NCBI GenBank assembly: GCA_002989075.1
Contig: PSQN01000012.1
Location: 1,810,480-1,874,479, forward strand
DNA: 64,000 nucleotides
Reading direction: 5' to 3'
Source: Arthonia radiata
Taxonomy: Eukaryota; Ascomycota; Arthoniomycetes; Arthoniales; Arthoniaceae
Under the pieces are notes generated by a model that was not told the origin of the DNA, did no database searches, and was given only the letters and a program-made list of their open reading frames with translations. A program made the position numbers and the translations under genes. Shown in pieces: positions 27,606 to 38,695 of the stretch (positions are counted from its first letter, which is position 1; each line of letters starts with the position of its first letter).

Positions 27606-29517
27606 TCACCACTTCGCTACATACCAGTCCAACGCCGTCACAGCACCTTCAGCCTTCGCGCTCCTCAATGCCCTCTTCTGCTCCACACAAGCAGTCTCTA
27701 CACTTTCCAGCAGACTACCAGGACCCGATCCATAAACCCAAACATTCCCTCTCCTCCCTTCTTGGACGTTCAGAAATCTGCCAATTTCTTCACGACAGTT
27801 CATTGTCCCAGATACACTCGACACGTGTACGCGAAATTCCATACTCGGTGTCTCTTTCATCAGGGTTTGCAGCTGCTCCGCCTCCTCCAGTTGCGAAGAT
27901 GCGTCGTCTCGAACCGTCCAAAGAAGCCGCAGGGACCTCTGCTTGTTAGCTTCGAACGCGCGATTAGCAGACCACCAGTTGGCGAGGGCGAGCGCGCCGG
28001 TAATGCCCGTGCCACCAACAATGGCAAGGACATGGTTCGCGGTGTAGAGCTCGGATACGGCGGGCGAATAAGGGCCTTCGATGCGGACCTGCGTGATATG
28101 TCAGCGTTCTTGCTCCACGTGGTTTGTGCGAGCACGACTTACTCTCAACGTGGTCGGCTCCCCGCGGTCTGATCTGTCTGCTAAAGCACCAAGCTTCCAC
28201 GTCCACTCCCGATTTCGCTTCTTATCTGTCTTCTTCTCGGGTCCGCGACGGAAAAGAAGGACAGGACCAGCCTTTGAAGATCCGGTGGAGGCGGCGGTCA
28301 GGGGGTGGGCCTCAAGTCTACTGATTCTGCCGACATTGAGATAGTAAGTCGCAAGTGGATTGCTCGTTGGTTGTAGTGCCAGGGACTTTTCGCCTTGTTC
28401 AACGTCGCACCCTTCCATGGGCGCACCAATCCTCCGGGGTAGCCGCACACGGTACCAGCCATCCCCTGCGCAGTCCAATTCCGCTTCTACCTCTGTACCC
28501 AACGCATAACGGACGCGCCATATCCAGTCACCAACCCAGAGCAGCAGTCCAGGTAGGAGGAAGTAGAAGCTCGTGCTAGCGTGCAAGCTGACCAGGAGGA
28601 TGACGAGGAAGGCGAAGACCAAGTGGAGGAAATAGAACGTGTTGTAGTTGTTGCGTCGCAGAATGGGCAGCGCGGTGATAACCATGACTGGTATAACTCC
28701 GAGGCCAACAACGGCGCCGGTTGGCAGCGTGAACTTTGAGTACACGCCAATTGCTTTTGTCTCCTTCCAGGTCACGGTCGGATTGTCGGGGGAGAATTCC
28801 TGTGCCTTGGGATAATCATGGACGATCTTGCTGTATGCAGCAATCCAAGACTATGTTTACATCAGTTTTTGTAAGTAATGTGATTGGCTTGGGGTATATA
28901 CTCACAAAGTAAAGCAGTCCGTGAATGAGGGAGAGTGCGCAGAGGCCGTAAGCAAGCAGCTTATGCGTCAACAGCAACGATGATGCGTGGAGATTGAGTG
29001 CTCGCCCCAACACACTGTTCCTGCCCACTGGGATGAAGACGAGTCCAACCCAAATGTCGCACCAGTGGCCTGTCACGCTGGTCCATATCAGACGAGACTG
29101 GTATTGCGTCCAACCAACCAAAGCCCCACGAGCCGTCCAATACGTGTGTTGGGTCGGGAGCCAATAGCCGATGGATCCTAGTGTCAGACCAGCTATCCAA
29201 ATGCATAAAACGGCACCCGCGAGAGAGACTCGGGACCCAACGAGCGGGACGGTCTTCAAAGACAAATGCCGTTCAAAAAGCGTTTTTATTGGGCTTGAAA
29301 CTGCGCGTGCGGCGAGGAAGAGGCAGACGCCTGCGAGGAGGCTGTAGAAGACTGCAATGTGTATGCGTGTCTGGTATGGGAAGAATTGCTCGACGCAGAG
29401 GCTGCTGTAGCACGGAGCGAAGGTAAGACCTATGCTCAGAGCTGCGCATGACAGCAAGAGCACTGGGGGGATGATGAAGTAACGAAGGCTTATCCCAGGA
29501 GTACTTTGAGGCTTCAT
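27606..29517 (-). CDS. Ferric/cupric-chelate reductase (FRE type), 3 exons
   Basis: Exons 29,517-28,906, 28,850-28,143 and 28,088-27,606 join in frame to 600 residues. The introns are 55 and 54 bp with GTGAGT and GTAAGT donors. The N-terminal half has several membrane helices carrying the bis-haem pattern H-x13-H twice (H185/H199 and H280/H294). The FAD motif HPLTAAS is at 386-392, the NADPH sites are GGTGITG at 465-471 and GSGPG at 560-564, and VRIEGPY follows the second splice. Proteins of this family pass electrons from cytosolic NADPH across the plasma membrane to reduce extracellular Fe(III) or Cu(II) for uptake. The open frame continues 5' to a TTG at 29,550, but the first ATG (29,517) begins MKPQSTPGIS. 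It is divergent to a Zn2Cys6 regulator, so control by that neighbour is possible. Confidence 0.9.
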
Positions 29518-30312
29518 GGCGATATCATACAGAACGAAACAAGGTGTCAAAGCGCGGGAGCGAGTTGTTGAGGCAAGATACGGAGGGTAGAGACGTACGG
29601 CAGCAATGGATATATATTGCCATTAGAATCGACGCACTGCTCCTAAACCCGGCGCCTAATAGGTACGTCTTGGAAGGCGCTGCTTTGCGGAGCTTGCAGA
29701 CTATCGGACGGTGCATCATAACTTGATGAATGGCACGAAGGTGCAAAGGGGGCGGGTGGAGCAAAGACGATCTCGTAATCATTGAGCCACGGGGTTGGTT
29801 TGGCCACGCTATCGCCGGACGGATTTTGACGTGCAATCTGAGCTCCGAGGCCGCGAGATGGCGAGTCTTCAAAAGCCTCTCAATGTCTACTCAAAAGCGT
29901 TCGTTGGGTCAAGGCCAAGTTGAAGTGACCAGCCGCAGGCCTATACTAGCGCTTGGGCCGAGCTCCCTCTCAAAGTATACCCGAATAGGGGTTAGTGTTT
30001 TACTGGCATTAAGCTTGGCATTGACGGGTAGAGGTTGGAGAGCACCAGCGCCAGTATTTGTTACTCAAACGCACTCCATCACTGACTTTGCTCAGTTCAG
30101 TCAGCTCGATGGCCAAGGTTCTTATCCTTTCGAAACCGCCTTGCAGGCTTGCGAGTCTTGAAGCGAAGCAAACTGTAGACGTAGCGCTAGATCACCAACA
30201 TCCCCCCCTAAACCGATCCCCACACTGTGTCTACTTCCTGCAGCCCGCCCCAGAGACATGAAGCTGACTCTCGAATACGTCACGGCAAACATCTTCTGGT
30301 CTCTCGCAAAGT
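29518..30312. promoter_or_regulatory. Shared divergent promoter region
   Basis: This 795-bp gap lies between the start of the ferric-reductase gene (minus) and the start of the Zn2Cys6 regulator (plus), so both promoters lie here. A TATA-like TATATATTG word is near 29,611. I could not mark GATA or other iron-regulatory sites with confidence. Confidence 0.55.
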
Positions 30313-31782
30313 ATGGTGCACCTCGGGCCCAGCACTGCGTGCAAGAAATGTCGCGAGCGGCATGTTAGATGCGACAAGCAGAAGCCGACCTGCAAAAGGT
30401 GTACATCTATAGGACATACCTGTCCTGGATATCGTGATGTTTGCGGCGTGGTTTTCAAAGACGTCTCGGTTTCCGTCTTCGAGCAGCAGTCTAGACGAGC
30501 GACCCGTAAGTCATTGCAACGGCCCATCGCCTATCACATGCCTTGTGCAGCGCTCAAGGAGCTGGAGCTCGATCCAGAAATCGCATGCATCTTCTTCTTC
30601 ACCCAAAATTACATTATGACGCCAGAGCGAGATCCGCTGATAAGCCGAGGACATTTCGAGTATCTCATACCACTCTACAGCTCTGCGGCACCGTCTTCGC
30701 CTTTGGCGCTGGCAACCCTAGTTGTGGCTGGCCGAGCCCTCAACATGTATTACGGAAACACGCAAACCTCGTCATGGCACATAAAAAACGAGTTATCGGC
30801 ATCCCAAGCTATCAAGAAAGCAATTTCTGACCCAGTGGAGAGCACCCGCGACGAGACGCTACTTGCTGTCTTGTGTCTGGACTTTGCAGAGCACTTGTCC
30901 AGCGTAGCGGCGGTCAAATCACTCACCAAAGCGCACATGGACGGTGCTGTTGCCCTAGCGAAGCTTCGCAAGCCAGCAGACTTTAGCTCCACGGTCTCGC
31001 AATCACTGTTGGCGGCCACGAGAAGCAACGCGCTCCTACAGGCTCTTTGTTCTCATGACGAACGGAGCCAGGATGCGGCAGCTCTACTGCCCAACCTTGG
31101 GGTCATGCGCGGGACTTCGGGTGTGGCGCTACATCAGATCCTTGCCAGAGTACTAAAACTGGAGACCATGATGACGACGTCTGCGCCAGACACGGGCGCA
31201 ACTTCGGCGAAAAACCTCGACAGTGATTTACTGGATTGGTGCAAATGTTTCTTGCCTGAATGGGAAGCGATGATCACTCCGTCGCCATTCATCGGCACTT
31301 CGTTCACACGCGCCATTGTTCAGGGTCTCCCCTCAATGCAGATGGCGCAAGTCTCCGGCCAGTGGCGCTGCACGAAATTGATGGTCCTGAAGTTTCTCTA
31401 TGACGCTTCGTTCCCAGCCAGCAGTGAAATACCTTCAAGAGCTTCGATGTTGCCGCGAATCCGTGACGAAGCGCTAGAGGTAGTCAACGGCCTCTGCTCA
31501 ATTCAGCCATGCTTTTCGCGAGGTTCCGAGGTCTTGATAAACGGCAAAGCGATCGCCGAAAGTGCAACAAAGCGACTTGGAAGTGGACACGCGCCTGCAC
31601 CGCCCGCACGCGGATACATCTACGTCGGTGGTTCTGGCGGCCGCCGCTATCTTTTGAACAACTTGAGTTGGGTGCTAACGACACTCACGGCGATGCTGCC
31701 AGAAGCGCATGCATTCACTGCTCAATCTGATACCATGACATACCTGCGCGATGAGCATCGTATGTCGTTGATCGGTCGATGA
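30313..31782 (+). CDS. Zn2Cys6 fungal transcription factor
   Basis: The protein is 489 residues and single-exon as drawn. The N-terminal binuclear zinc cluster reads C10-x2-C13-x6-C20-x6-C27-x2-C30-x6-C37 (CKKCRERHVRCDKQKPTCKRC, then HTCPGY). The remainder resembles the fungal-specific regulatory domain found in C6 factors with an N-terminal cluster followed by CPGYRD, including the stretch CIFFFTQNY near residue 92. It should bind DNA in the nucleus as an activator or repressor; its target is unknown. It faces the ferric-reductase gene across 795 bp. A donor-like GTATGT at 31,760-31,765, just before the stop, means the last few residues could come from an unmodelled exon. Confidence 0.88.
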   Translation: MVHLGPSTACKKCRERHVRCDKQKPTCKRCTSIGHTCPGYRDVCGVVFKDVSVSVFEQQSRRATRKSLQRPIAYHMPCAALKELELDPEIACIFFFTQNYIMTPERDPLISRGHFEYLIPLYSSAAPSSPLALATLVVAGRALNMYYGNTQTSSWHIKNELSASQAIKKAISDPVESTRDETLLAVLCLDFAEHLSSVAAVKSLTKAHMDGAVALAKLRKPADFSSTVSQSLLAATRSNALLQALCSHDERSQDAAALLPNLGVMRGTSGVALHQILARVLKLETMMTTSAPDTGATSAKNLDSDLLDWCKCFLPEWEAMITPSPFIGTSFTRAIVQGLPSMQMAQVSGQWRCTKLMVLKFLYDASFPASSEIPSRASMLPRIRDEALEVVNGLCSIQPCFSRGSEVLINGKAIAESATKRLGSGHAPAPPARGYIYVGGSGGRRYLLNNLSWVLTTLTAMLPEAHAFTAQSDTMTYLRDEHRMSLIGR

Positions 31783-32466
31783 ATTGGAGTTATTCCAATG
31801 ATCGCACGCATATTGCTGTTTGGAAGGCGTGGGAGACATTCGTGAAGATCGTGAGTTGAAAAGCGGTGCCTCGACCTCCATCTCTACGGAAGTCTGGTTA
31901 TTCTATGAGGCGACCTCTTCTTATCCCAGGTTCTTATTAATGTCGTTGATGTTCTCATGACGAGCTTATTACTAGCATGCATGCAGCAGTGGCTGCCGTT
32001 GTCTTCGCTTCAGGAACAAAGCATCGCTTCGCCCTGGTCCATTTTCCATGCGGACGGAGAATGGCGTAAATCTACCGCCGCTAGCCAGAAATGCAGGATG
32101 ACGCACAACAACGCCTCGGGAACGACTCTACCGTTGGTTGCAGCCCTCCTACTTGTTCGGCGGAAGGCTTCCTGCTGCCTGCGGTAATGGCCGGTTGAAG
32201 CAGCCTTTAAACAAAGACTTATCTGCCTCCAACAACCGCGCATATCGATGCACGTTCATGGGCAAGGCTATAAAGAGACACCCTCTATCTGTGCTGTGTT
32301 TTACAGGAAACATAACCTTCTCACACTCCTATTACTGCCAAGCCACACTATCAACCACAGAAGCAATCAAACAGCGATCCAAAGCTCAGAAAAGAAAGAC
32401 AGGATCAACCAGAGGTCTACGCCAAACCACCTTGCCCCCACCGAAAGCGAACTCAACGTCCTCAAA
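31783..32466. promoter_or_regulatory. Upstream region of the 32,467 gene
   Basis: It contains ACAAAGACTT at 32,211-32,220, CGATGCACGTTCA at 32,246-32,258 and TATAAA at 32,269-32,274. The part from GCGGTAATGG (about 32,181) to the TATA box is similar to 33,220-33,318 in front of the next small gene, indicating duplication of gene plus promoter. Confidence 0.6.
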
Positions 32467-32763
32467 ATGGCGAGGCTGGAGAGATTGAAGGATGAACTTG
32501 AACAGCTCAAAGAGGAGGAGGCGACCCTGAGCAAAAGCATTGATGACCAGGTAAAGCAGCTCAATGCCAAAGAGGCACAAGCATCGATCTCCGGCCGGTT
32601 CTGGAAGGGGTGGAGGGAAGTGGCAGCGCAACGCAAAGAAGTACAAAAGCTAGTGGATGCGCAGTCTGCAAAGCGCGCAGAGATGAACAAAGAGAGTGAG
32701 AGACTCCATAAGGAAGACACGAAGCGTTATAGTGATTGGGAGTGTGAACGGAAGGATGGTTGA
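32467..32763 (+). CDS. Small coiled-coil protein, paralogue of the 26,248 gene
   Basis: The 98-residue product begins MARLERLKDELEQLKEEE, is rich in Lys and Glu with heptad leucines, and ends KRYSDWECERKDG. The open frame extends further upstream, but the ATG at 32,467 is chosen because it aligns with the paralogue start and follows the TATA box by 198 bp. The paralogue has extra 11-residue repeats at its C-terminus that are missing here. No signal peptide or membrane segment is seen. The protein is probably cytosolic or nuclear and self-associating. Function is unknown. Confidence 0.7.
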   Translation: MARLERLKDELEQLKEEEATLSKSIDDQVKQLNAKEAQASISGRFWKGWREVAAQRKEVQKLVDAQSAKRAEMNKESERLHKEDTKRYSDWECERKDG

Positions 32764-33473
32764 CGTATGAGAAGCCAGCTGTATAGGGGCTGGTGGCTGA
32801 GGCATTGGCGGTGCTAAGGGTGAAAACCACCTTTGTGATTTTGTGCTGGACACTTCGGCGACCATTAACAACTACTACGGAATAACGATAAGGACAAGGG
32901 CCATATACGCTTGAGCATATGATGTTTGGAGATTGATGTTATTTCTGCTTAACGAAAAGCACATAATATCTTCGAGAGCCGCGAGTAGACAGAAGTCTCT
33001 GCACATAATTGCAGCACTGCCTGGGACAATTGCCCGTCGCTCGCTTTCTACAGGCCCGACGTTTGTCGTTTGGAGATGGTCAGCTTACGTGCGGCTGGAT
33101 ACTTCGAAACCCCGCCCAATGCATAGTAGCTCGCGTGTAACCACGCTTCAGGATGGGCTTACAGGGGAGCATTGTCTTGCAGCCTCTTGTCTTGTCTAGC
33201 CGAAGACGCTTTGGTTCCCTACGGTAATGATCGGTCGGTGAAGTTATGGAACAAAGACCTACTTGCCTTCAATATACCGAGCAGGCCGATACGCGTTGAT
33301 ACTCGTGACTACATAAAACCAGTGCGTTCTCTGCATACTCCACAAGAAACTACATACCCACCATTACCACCTCAACCAAAACCCCGACGCCCACAAACTC
33401 AAGCTGATACATCATCATACAGTTGCCCAATATTCCGAGACCCTCTCCGCAGGCGGAACAACCACCCGTCATC
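32764..33473. promoter_or_regulatory. Upstream region of the 33,474 gene
   Basis: ACAAAGACCT at 33,251-33,260 and a TATA-like ACATAAAA at 33,311-33,318 are placed as in the neighbouring small genes. ACGGTAATGATCGG at about 33,220 matches GCGGTAATGGCCGG upstream of the previous gene. No other coding region is supported. Confidence 0.5.
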
Positions 33474-33857
33474 ATGACCATCGAACTCGTCGAACTCCAA
33501 CTCGCCGAGGCAAAGGCCGAAATAGCCTTGCTAAATGCAAGACTCGCCGAGCTCAAACCCACCGAATACGACCTACCCATCGTACAACACATACGTGCGA
33601 CCCAATACAGGTTCGAGGCGGAAGAGCAGTGGAAGAGCGCTAAGCAAGCCTATGAGGATGTCTCTGCGGCTGCACAGCGCGACCATCAAATTCCATCCGC
33701 AGTCCACCCGAAATTCTTGCGGGATACAGAGAAGATCGCGCAGCTGAGCAAAAACTACGGAACGCTCAAGACAGCGGCGAAAAAGGCTGAACTGGAGTAT
33801 CTATTCACGCGCCTTGGTCTTTCTGACGAGAGCGATATTCTGAAGGGGCAGAAATAA
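33474..33857 (+). CDS. Small helical hypothetical protein
   Basis: The product is 127 residues. The chosen ATG begins MTIELVELQLAEAKAEIALL; the frame is open further upstream, but those codons are proline-rich leader sequence. The N-terminus looks like a short leucine-zipper-like coiled coil, followed by a charged helical part (KSAKQAYEDVSAAAQRDHQ, then TAAKKAELEYLF). No signal peptide is present. The promoter half resembles that of the 32,467 gene, yet the proteins align only loosely. Function is unknown. Confidence 0.65.
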   Translation: MTIELVELQLAEAKAEIALLNARLAELKPTEYDLPIVQHIRATQYRFEAEEQWKSAKQAYEDVSAAAQRDHQIPSAVHPKFLRDTEKIAQLSKNYGTLKTAAKKAELEYLFTRLGLSDESDILKGQK

Positions 33858-34648
33858 ACTGACTGCGCAAGGGACGACTCCATGGCTGGCTGCGGCGAAG
33901 TATTCCACACGGGCAGCCTGGGTCGCGTTTGTGACCTGAGAGCCATGGTTAAGGGTGTGCCGGCGTGGGTCGTGGTGGCGAACCTCAGGATGGTGTTCTA
34001 TCTCCCCTGTTCATGTTGTGAGATCAGATGAGACTGTTCTGTTACTACCAATTTTCCAATATTGAAATTCCCATCTCTTTGTGAACTCTAGGTATTTCTG
34101 AACTCAACGTGACTTCACTTCGTTAGACGAGTGCGCTGGTGCTTACGGAGCTCGTCAAAACTTCGTCACTCCAACGAGACCACGGTAAGCCAGCCAAGGG
34201 TAGTCATACTGCAATACGATCTCAAGAATCAAGGTGAGTGATTTGTGCTCAGATTATGTCTTGCGGAAGGTTCTGACTGGCTGTTTGGGAAGCTTGTATT
34301 GCCATATGCAGAGCAGCGAAGCCGTTAATACCCGCAGACCGGTTGTACCAGCACCTAAACATATCTAATCAGCTGCCGTTTGCCGTCTACACCTCCGTGC
34401 GGCTAAGAGGGGCTGCAAGAACAAAGAATCGCTCCTTAAACAAGCTGATGCGATTATACTGCTGTGAATATATAGAGGCTCCGAGTTCACTGCGTCTCTC
34501 ATGTCTCCACAAACATTTTGAATATATTCTCATCATAGTCAAGCAAGATTAGAAGACCAACCCTGATCACTTATCTTGCCATACATTCTAACCGGGGCCG
34601 TACACAACTCTACTTAACGCTTCCAAGCTCAAATAAAGCCCCCTCGCA
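33858..34648. other. Intergenic with promoter of the 34,649 gene
   Basis: ACAAAGAATC at 34,421-34,430 and TATATA at 34,469-34,474 lie 228 and 180 bp before the next start. Nothing else is recognised. Confidence 0.5.
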
Positions 34649-35458
34649 ATGGCCGAAGATTTGCCACGGCTTCATTCAGCCATGGTATCCTGGAAGCTCA
34701 TATACCTATACGCGGAGACGCATATGCGTCAACTATGGCGTCCCACATTAACTGAAGAAGAGCGCAAATTAAAAGCGAAAGACAATGATACGGAGAGGGA
34801 ACAACTAGATGACGAGAGGAAACGGAAGATAGAGAAAGCGACGAACGTCTGGCATAAGGCCTCCATCGCTCTCGATTACGAGCGCAACCCGAAAGCTGAA
34901 AAAGAGACGCTAGACGCGCTCACCGAAAACTCAGAGCTTGCGGAGCTTGTGAAGCTCGCCCAGGATGTGTCAGCACTCGATGAAGAGTACGTCAAAGAGG
35001 AGATTATATCCTTGATGAAGGGACCCGGTGGATGGACATGGCAAGAGCGCGAGCAGAAGGTCAAGAAAACGTCCGAGATTGTGAATCGTTGGATACCCGC
35101 AATAGTCGCGTTCGACGACATTCTTAGCATGATGAGCGAGGAACGCAAGTCGAAGACCGAGCAAGTGGCGCAAAAGTTGTTCACCACCGACGATGAGGAG
35201 CGCGTCGAACAACTTGAAACGTTCTTGAAGATCCTGGGCCATACCCATGATGATATGATGGCTGCTACGCGTAGGAGGCTCGATATGAATATCCCCGCCA
35301 CGGAGGAGGAAATGGAAGCTTCGCGAGCGATATCGAAGCGTTCGCAACTGGCTATACAGGCTCGTGACGACTATGTGAATGTGTCGGGGTTGGCTGACGA
35401 ATGTGACGAACGCCATGTGCGAAAGCAAGAGCAGAAGGCGAAGCGCGGGAAGAAGTGA
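34649..35458 (+). CDS. Charged helical protein, founder of a paralogue pair
   Basis: This 269-residue protein is the largest of the small-gene array. Its N-terminus MAEDLPRLHSAMVSWKLIYL, then YAETHMRQLW, aligns with the gene at 36,237 (MVEGFPRCHPVMVSADLRYQ, then YAEMHLLQLK), which shows common origin. The rest is long amphipathic helix rich in Glu, Lys and Arg, ending in a basic tail (KQEQKAKRGKK). There is no signal peptide, membrane span or known domain. The ATG follows the TATA box by 180 bp. Function is unknown; the basic C-terminus could be a nuclear signal or bind nucleic acid (speculative). Confidence 0.75.
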   Translation: MAEDLPRLHSAMVSWKLIYLYAETHMRQLWRPTLTEEERKLKAKDNDTEREQLDDERKRKIEKATNVWHKASIALDYERNPKAEKETLDALTENSELAELVKLAQDVSALDEEYVKEEIISLMKGPGGWTWQEREQKVKKTSEIVNRWIPAIVAFDDILSMMSEERKSKTEQVAQKLFTTDDEERVEQLETFLKILGHTHDDMMAATRRRLDMNIPATEEEMEASRAISKRSQLAIQARDDYVNVSGLADECDERHVRKQEQKAKRGKK

Positions 35459-36236
35459 TGGTGTAGGGCTGTCGGTTCCCATATATGCAAGTGGATCGTA
35501 GCTGTGTGACTGTAGTCACCTTAATCAATTGTGGCTACTGCTGCACCTTTCTGATCGACGCCTGCTTCACTCAGTGTCTTAATTGTCCTTTTCGATTGTT
35601 TTGAGCGACCGCAAAGGGGGGTGTGTTGACTTCGCGGTGCGGCTCAGGGCAACCCCATATCGCTACCCCATTTCGAAATGGTACTGCCCCCAAGAACAGA
35701 AGAATAGCAGGACCTACATTTTAGAAGTTATACCAGCCCTCCAGGGGAAAGAGTATCGTTTATTATTTGCAAAGGTATAACTAAATTTGGGGCTGCTCCG
35801 TAGAAACGGGGTGACGATATGGGGTTGCCCTGAGCCGCACCGGGATTGATGCTTGGGATTGGCGACGTGCGCCAAGGTCGCGTCTTACAATACGTTTCGA
35901 CTGGCTGCGAATGAGGCTCGCATAGCCGCATGGAAACCAGCGGCGCCGTAAAGAAGCGCCAACCGTTTGTGACAACACTTTGACGTATCGTTCCGGCCGC
36001 CGACTGTATCCACGCCTCGCCTCCGCGCGGCCGGGAGCGGCCGGCTAAAGAAGGCTGCTTCCTTCGACAAGCTGGTGCAGGGCTGCAGCTGCGGCTATAA
36101 AGAGTCGCCGAGCTCGCTGCATCTGTTATCCTTCGTTCTCTCTCCGACACCACAGTATCTCCACTCAATCATTCCCTTCGCCTCGGCCTGAGGCCGCCTC
36201 TCATCGTAATCACGCAGAATTACTTCCAACGTTACG
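35459..36236. other. Intergenic holding a MITE-like element and a promoter
   Basis: 35,635-35,842 is an inverted-repeat element (separate entry). The part just before the next gene is GC-rich and has a TATAAA box at 36,096-36,101, 141 bp before the ATG. No other gene is seen. Confidence 0.6.
35635..35842. mobile_element. MITE-like element with 28-bp perfect TIRs
   Basis: CGGTGCGGCTCAGGGCAACC (start of the left end, 35,635-35,662) is repeated as a perfect 28-bp reverse complement at 35,815-35,842. The match extends about 13 bp further inward with three mismatches. The total length is 208 bp with no coding capacity, as expected of a miniature inverted-repeat transposable element moved by a DNA transposase encoded elsewhere. 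No clear target duplication flanks it (TTCG against GGAT), so the superfamily cannot be given. It shows no RIP-like decay. Confidence 0.7.
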
Positions 36237-36872
36237 ATGAGCCCACCCACCATGGTCGAAGGTTTTCCGCGATGTCATCCCGTAATGGTATCCGCCGATC
36301 TCCGGTACCAATATGCAGAGATGCATCTGCTTCAATTGAAAGCTCTCCGGTCAGACGTTGACGAGCGCATACGCGACCATGATAGCGAGAACGCAAATGG
36401 GGATGCACAGCTGCAGCGATCCAAGAATGAAGTGTCTGAAAAGATCGAACTGGCAAAGAAAGCCCTTCGCGACGCCTCCATGATGCGGCGCCGAGAACGC
36501 AGAAACAATGATGCGCACCCCAACGAGAACACGGTCGATCAAGGCGACGAAATTGCAGCGCTAGCTAAGAGGGTATCCGACGCGGAGGCGATCTTCCTCA
36601 ATTCGAAGATCCGGTTGCTGAAACTTGACCTTGGCGAGCCATTCGAAGGGTCGCACGAGCGGGCTGCTTACGACACAAAAGGGGACGTTAAGGCGTGGAA
36701 AGTCGCGATGGAAGCGTACAATAATGCTCTCAAGCCGGCTCGTGAATCGCTTGAGGCTACCATGCGCGTTCTTGTTGCCAGATGGGAAGTAACACGCGCT
36801 CCTCCAAGACCAATGACGCCCGATGACGTTTCCAAGGTTCATCGACTCTTGGATATGACAGACGCTCTATAG
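36237..36872 (+). CDS. Charged helical protein, paralogue of the 34,649 gene
   Basis: The product is 211 residues. The first ATG gives MSPPTMVEGFPRCHPVMVSA. The second Met (residue 6, 36,252) aligns with the paralogue's first residue, so either start is possible. N-terminal identity with the 34,649 product is clear over about 30 residues (pattern M-E-PR-H--MVS--L-Y-YAE-H--QL). After that both are acidic/basic helical sequence that has diverged. There is no signal peptide and no known domain. TATAAA is 141 bp upstream. Function is unknown. Confidence 0.72.
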   Translation: MSPPTMVEGFPRCHPVMVSADLRYQYAEMHLLQLKALRSDVDERIRDHDSENANGDAQLQRSKNEVSEKIELAKKALRDASMMRRRERRNNDAHPNENTVDQGDEIAALAKRVSDAEAIFLNSKIRLLKLDLGEPFEGSHERAAYDTKGDVKAWKVAMEAYNNALKPARESLEATMRVLVARWEVTRAPPRPMTPDDVSKVHRLLDMTDAL

Positions 36873-37701
36873 CAGGCTCATCGTGATACGTTGGAATCTT
36901 GGAGACAGTTGAGATGCGGAAAGTCACAAGCTTGGGGTGAGGCTGAGCAAGAAGAAATGGACGCTTTAGCCATGCGGTGCTGCTTGGTGGCTGAGGCGCT
37001 TCAGGAGTTTATAATCGGCCCTGGGATCGGAAAAGCCGCTGGGAAGCTCAATGGGTGAAACGGAGGGAAAAATAGCGGACGCTGACGAACGGGCGCCAGT
37101 GCAGTGGTCAGGGCCGATGGCGAGAGCTTGGAGTAACGGTCGCATAAATTTATAAGAGCCGAGTGATCGTCGCGGTCTTATAGTTCTTCATGGATGCAAC
37201 ATTTTCCGTAGAAGGAATATCAATGGGTCCAGACTGCTGGCAGGTCGTGTACATCGTTAACTTGGTTTGTCGTGCAGAGGCGTAAAGGAATGGCATCCTT
37301 TGTCAGAAGCTACCGGCTATACAAGGTGTGTGTGATGAGTAGGATATTGCAGCACTCTAACCCATCTTTCCGACCGCCGTTCTGTGCCGACTCATCGAGA
37401 GGGCCAATGCCGGCTTGAGCGCGAAGACTTGTTTCATATCAGCACACCAGGATAACCGAAGCAGTGCCCTTCTCATAAGTACAAAAAGCACTCACGTCCT
37501 GCTTCCTCCATCATCACCTTAACATCGACACATCAACCTACCCAAGATCCACAGAACATGCTCTGAACACTACAAAATACACAGGACAGCCGTCTCTATC
37601 ACCCAACAGTCACATCAAGTGACCATCCCGCCCGCCAACAGTCGTCCCCGATATAGCGACGAACCAAGTAAGCGAAATATCCACAACACGACGACTCGAC
37701 T
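36873..37701. promoter_or_regulatory. Intergenic with shared promoter block
   Basis: No coding region is supported. At about 37,452-37,494 lies the block shared with three later genes (core AACCGAAGCAGTG, then TCTCATAAGTACAAAAAG and CACTCAC). A CT/CA-rich leader follows up to the ATG at 37,702. Confidence 0.55.
37452..37494 (+). promoter_or_regulatory. Shared promoter block, copy 1
   Basis: It contains AACCGAAGCAGTGCCCTTC followed by CATAAGTACAAAAAGCACTC, with a TATA-like TACAAAA at 37,480-37,486. It is closely similar to the copy at 40,911-40,951, and the similarity extends upstream (TTTCATATCAGCACACC against TTTTATGTCAGCACGC). Confidence 0.6.
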
Positions 37702-37959
37702 ATGTCTAAACACGAGAACACATATGATAGCGCCAAGAAAGCGGCTGCACCAACCCGAGAGCGAGCCCCTGGCAAACCAGAGCAGAAGAGCGCTTTCAAG
37801 ACAACTGCAGATAAAGGAGGCGCAAAAGCAGGGGACAAGCCCGCGGGAGGTGCGCAGGTGGGTCAAAAGCGCGGTCATAGTACTGAGGATGAGCGGAACG
37901 GTTGGGGCCCAAAAGAGACATACGGAGACGTGGATGTCTTCTATGAGGGGGAGGAGTGA
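37702..37959 (+). CDS. Small disordered protein, basic then acidic
   Basis: The 85-residue product has a Lys/Ala/Gly-rich, probably disordered body (for example KTTADKGGAKAGDKPAGG) and an acidic tail YGDVDVFYEGEE. It does not align with the other small proteins, but its promoter block clearly matches those of the 41,065 and 39,790 genes. That is the main reason for placing it in the array. The ATG lies 222 bp after the TATA-like box. There is no signal peptide or cysteine. Function is unknown. Confidence 0.6.
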   Translation: MSKHENTYDSAKKAAAPTRERAPGKPEQKSAFKTTADKGGAKAGDKPAGGAQVGQKRGHSTEDERNGWGPKETYGDVDVFYEGEE

Positions 37960-38695
37960 TTTGGTGACGAAGGACGGACGGACGCCAGGCTCGACGGTGT
38001 TGCGGTGATCGAACGGTACCCGGTATGACTTCGGGGCAGTGATCTGCAGATCAGCGGACGGTGTTTCTTCCAGAACATGAGGATGATGTGTGGGGACATG
38101 GGTATATACTCTTTTTCCTGGCGCGATTAGCTAAATTCTAATGATGAAGAGGTTCGGAGTAACAACGAGCGTACCTTGATGTTTCTGAACGTGTCTTCTC
38201 GCTTTGACAAGGGTCAATTCCTTTGATAATCTTGCGTGTCATCTTGTCTTCCCTCTTCCGCTACCTGCCTTGTATCTCTTCGCTCGCGTAACCACAACCT
38301 CGTCTCTCCTTGCTAGATACTCTTTCGTGGGTAATGTAGCTTCGAATTTCGCCAAAGCCGCTCGTGAGCGCTCGGTACGGGTGCTTGGAAACGGTCGTTA
38401 CCTCATACCGCATCTGCGCGATGCTGGGTTGCCGTTGATGCCAATATACGGTTCAGAGTGGCCTCAAGGACAAAGGCGCCTCTCCTTGGACAATGCCGAT
38501 GCAACCCTGCAGTTACAGCTATAATTAGGTCGTCAGTCTCGTACATTCAGCGCTTCTTCAGAGCTCTTCACAAATCCATCCAAAACAAACCCCGACCAAA
38601 AGCACCGCTTCAAATCAGCGATCAAAGCTAGCGAACGAACACTCTTCACTTACCCCATCTACGTGAGGTCCATTGATCCGCCACATTCAAACATC
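37960..38695. other. Intergenic
   Basis: A frame of about 100 codons at 38,204-38,524 opens with a TTG and looks like chance. A TATA-like CTATAATTAGG lies at about 38,519, 177 bp before the next small ORF. Nothing else is supported. Confidence 0.45.
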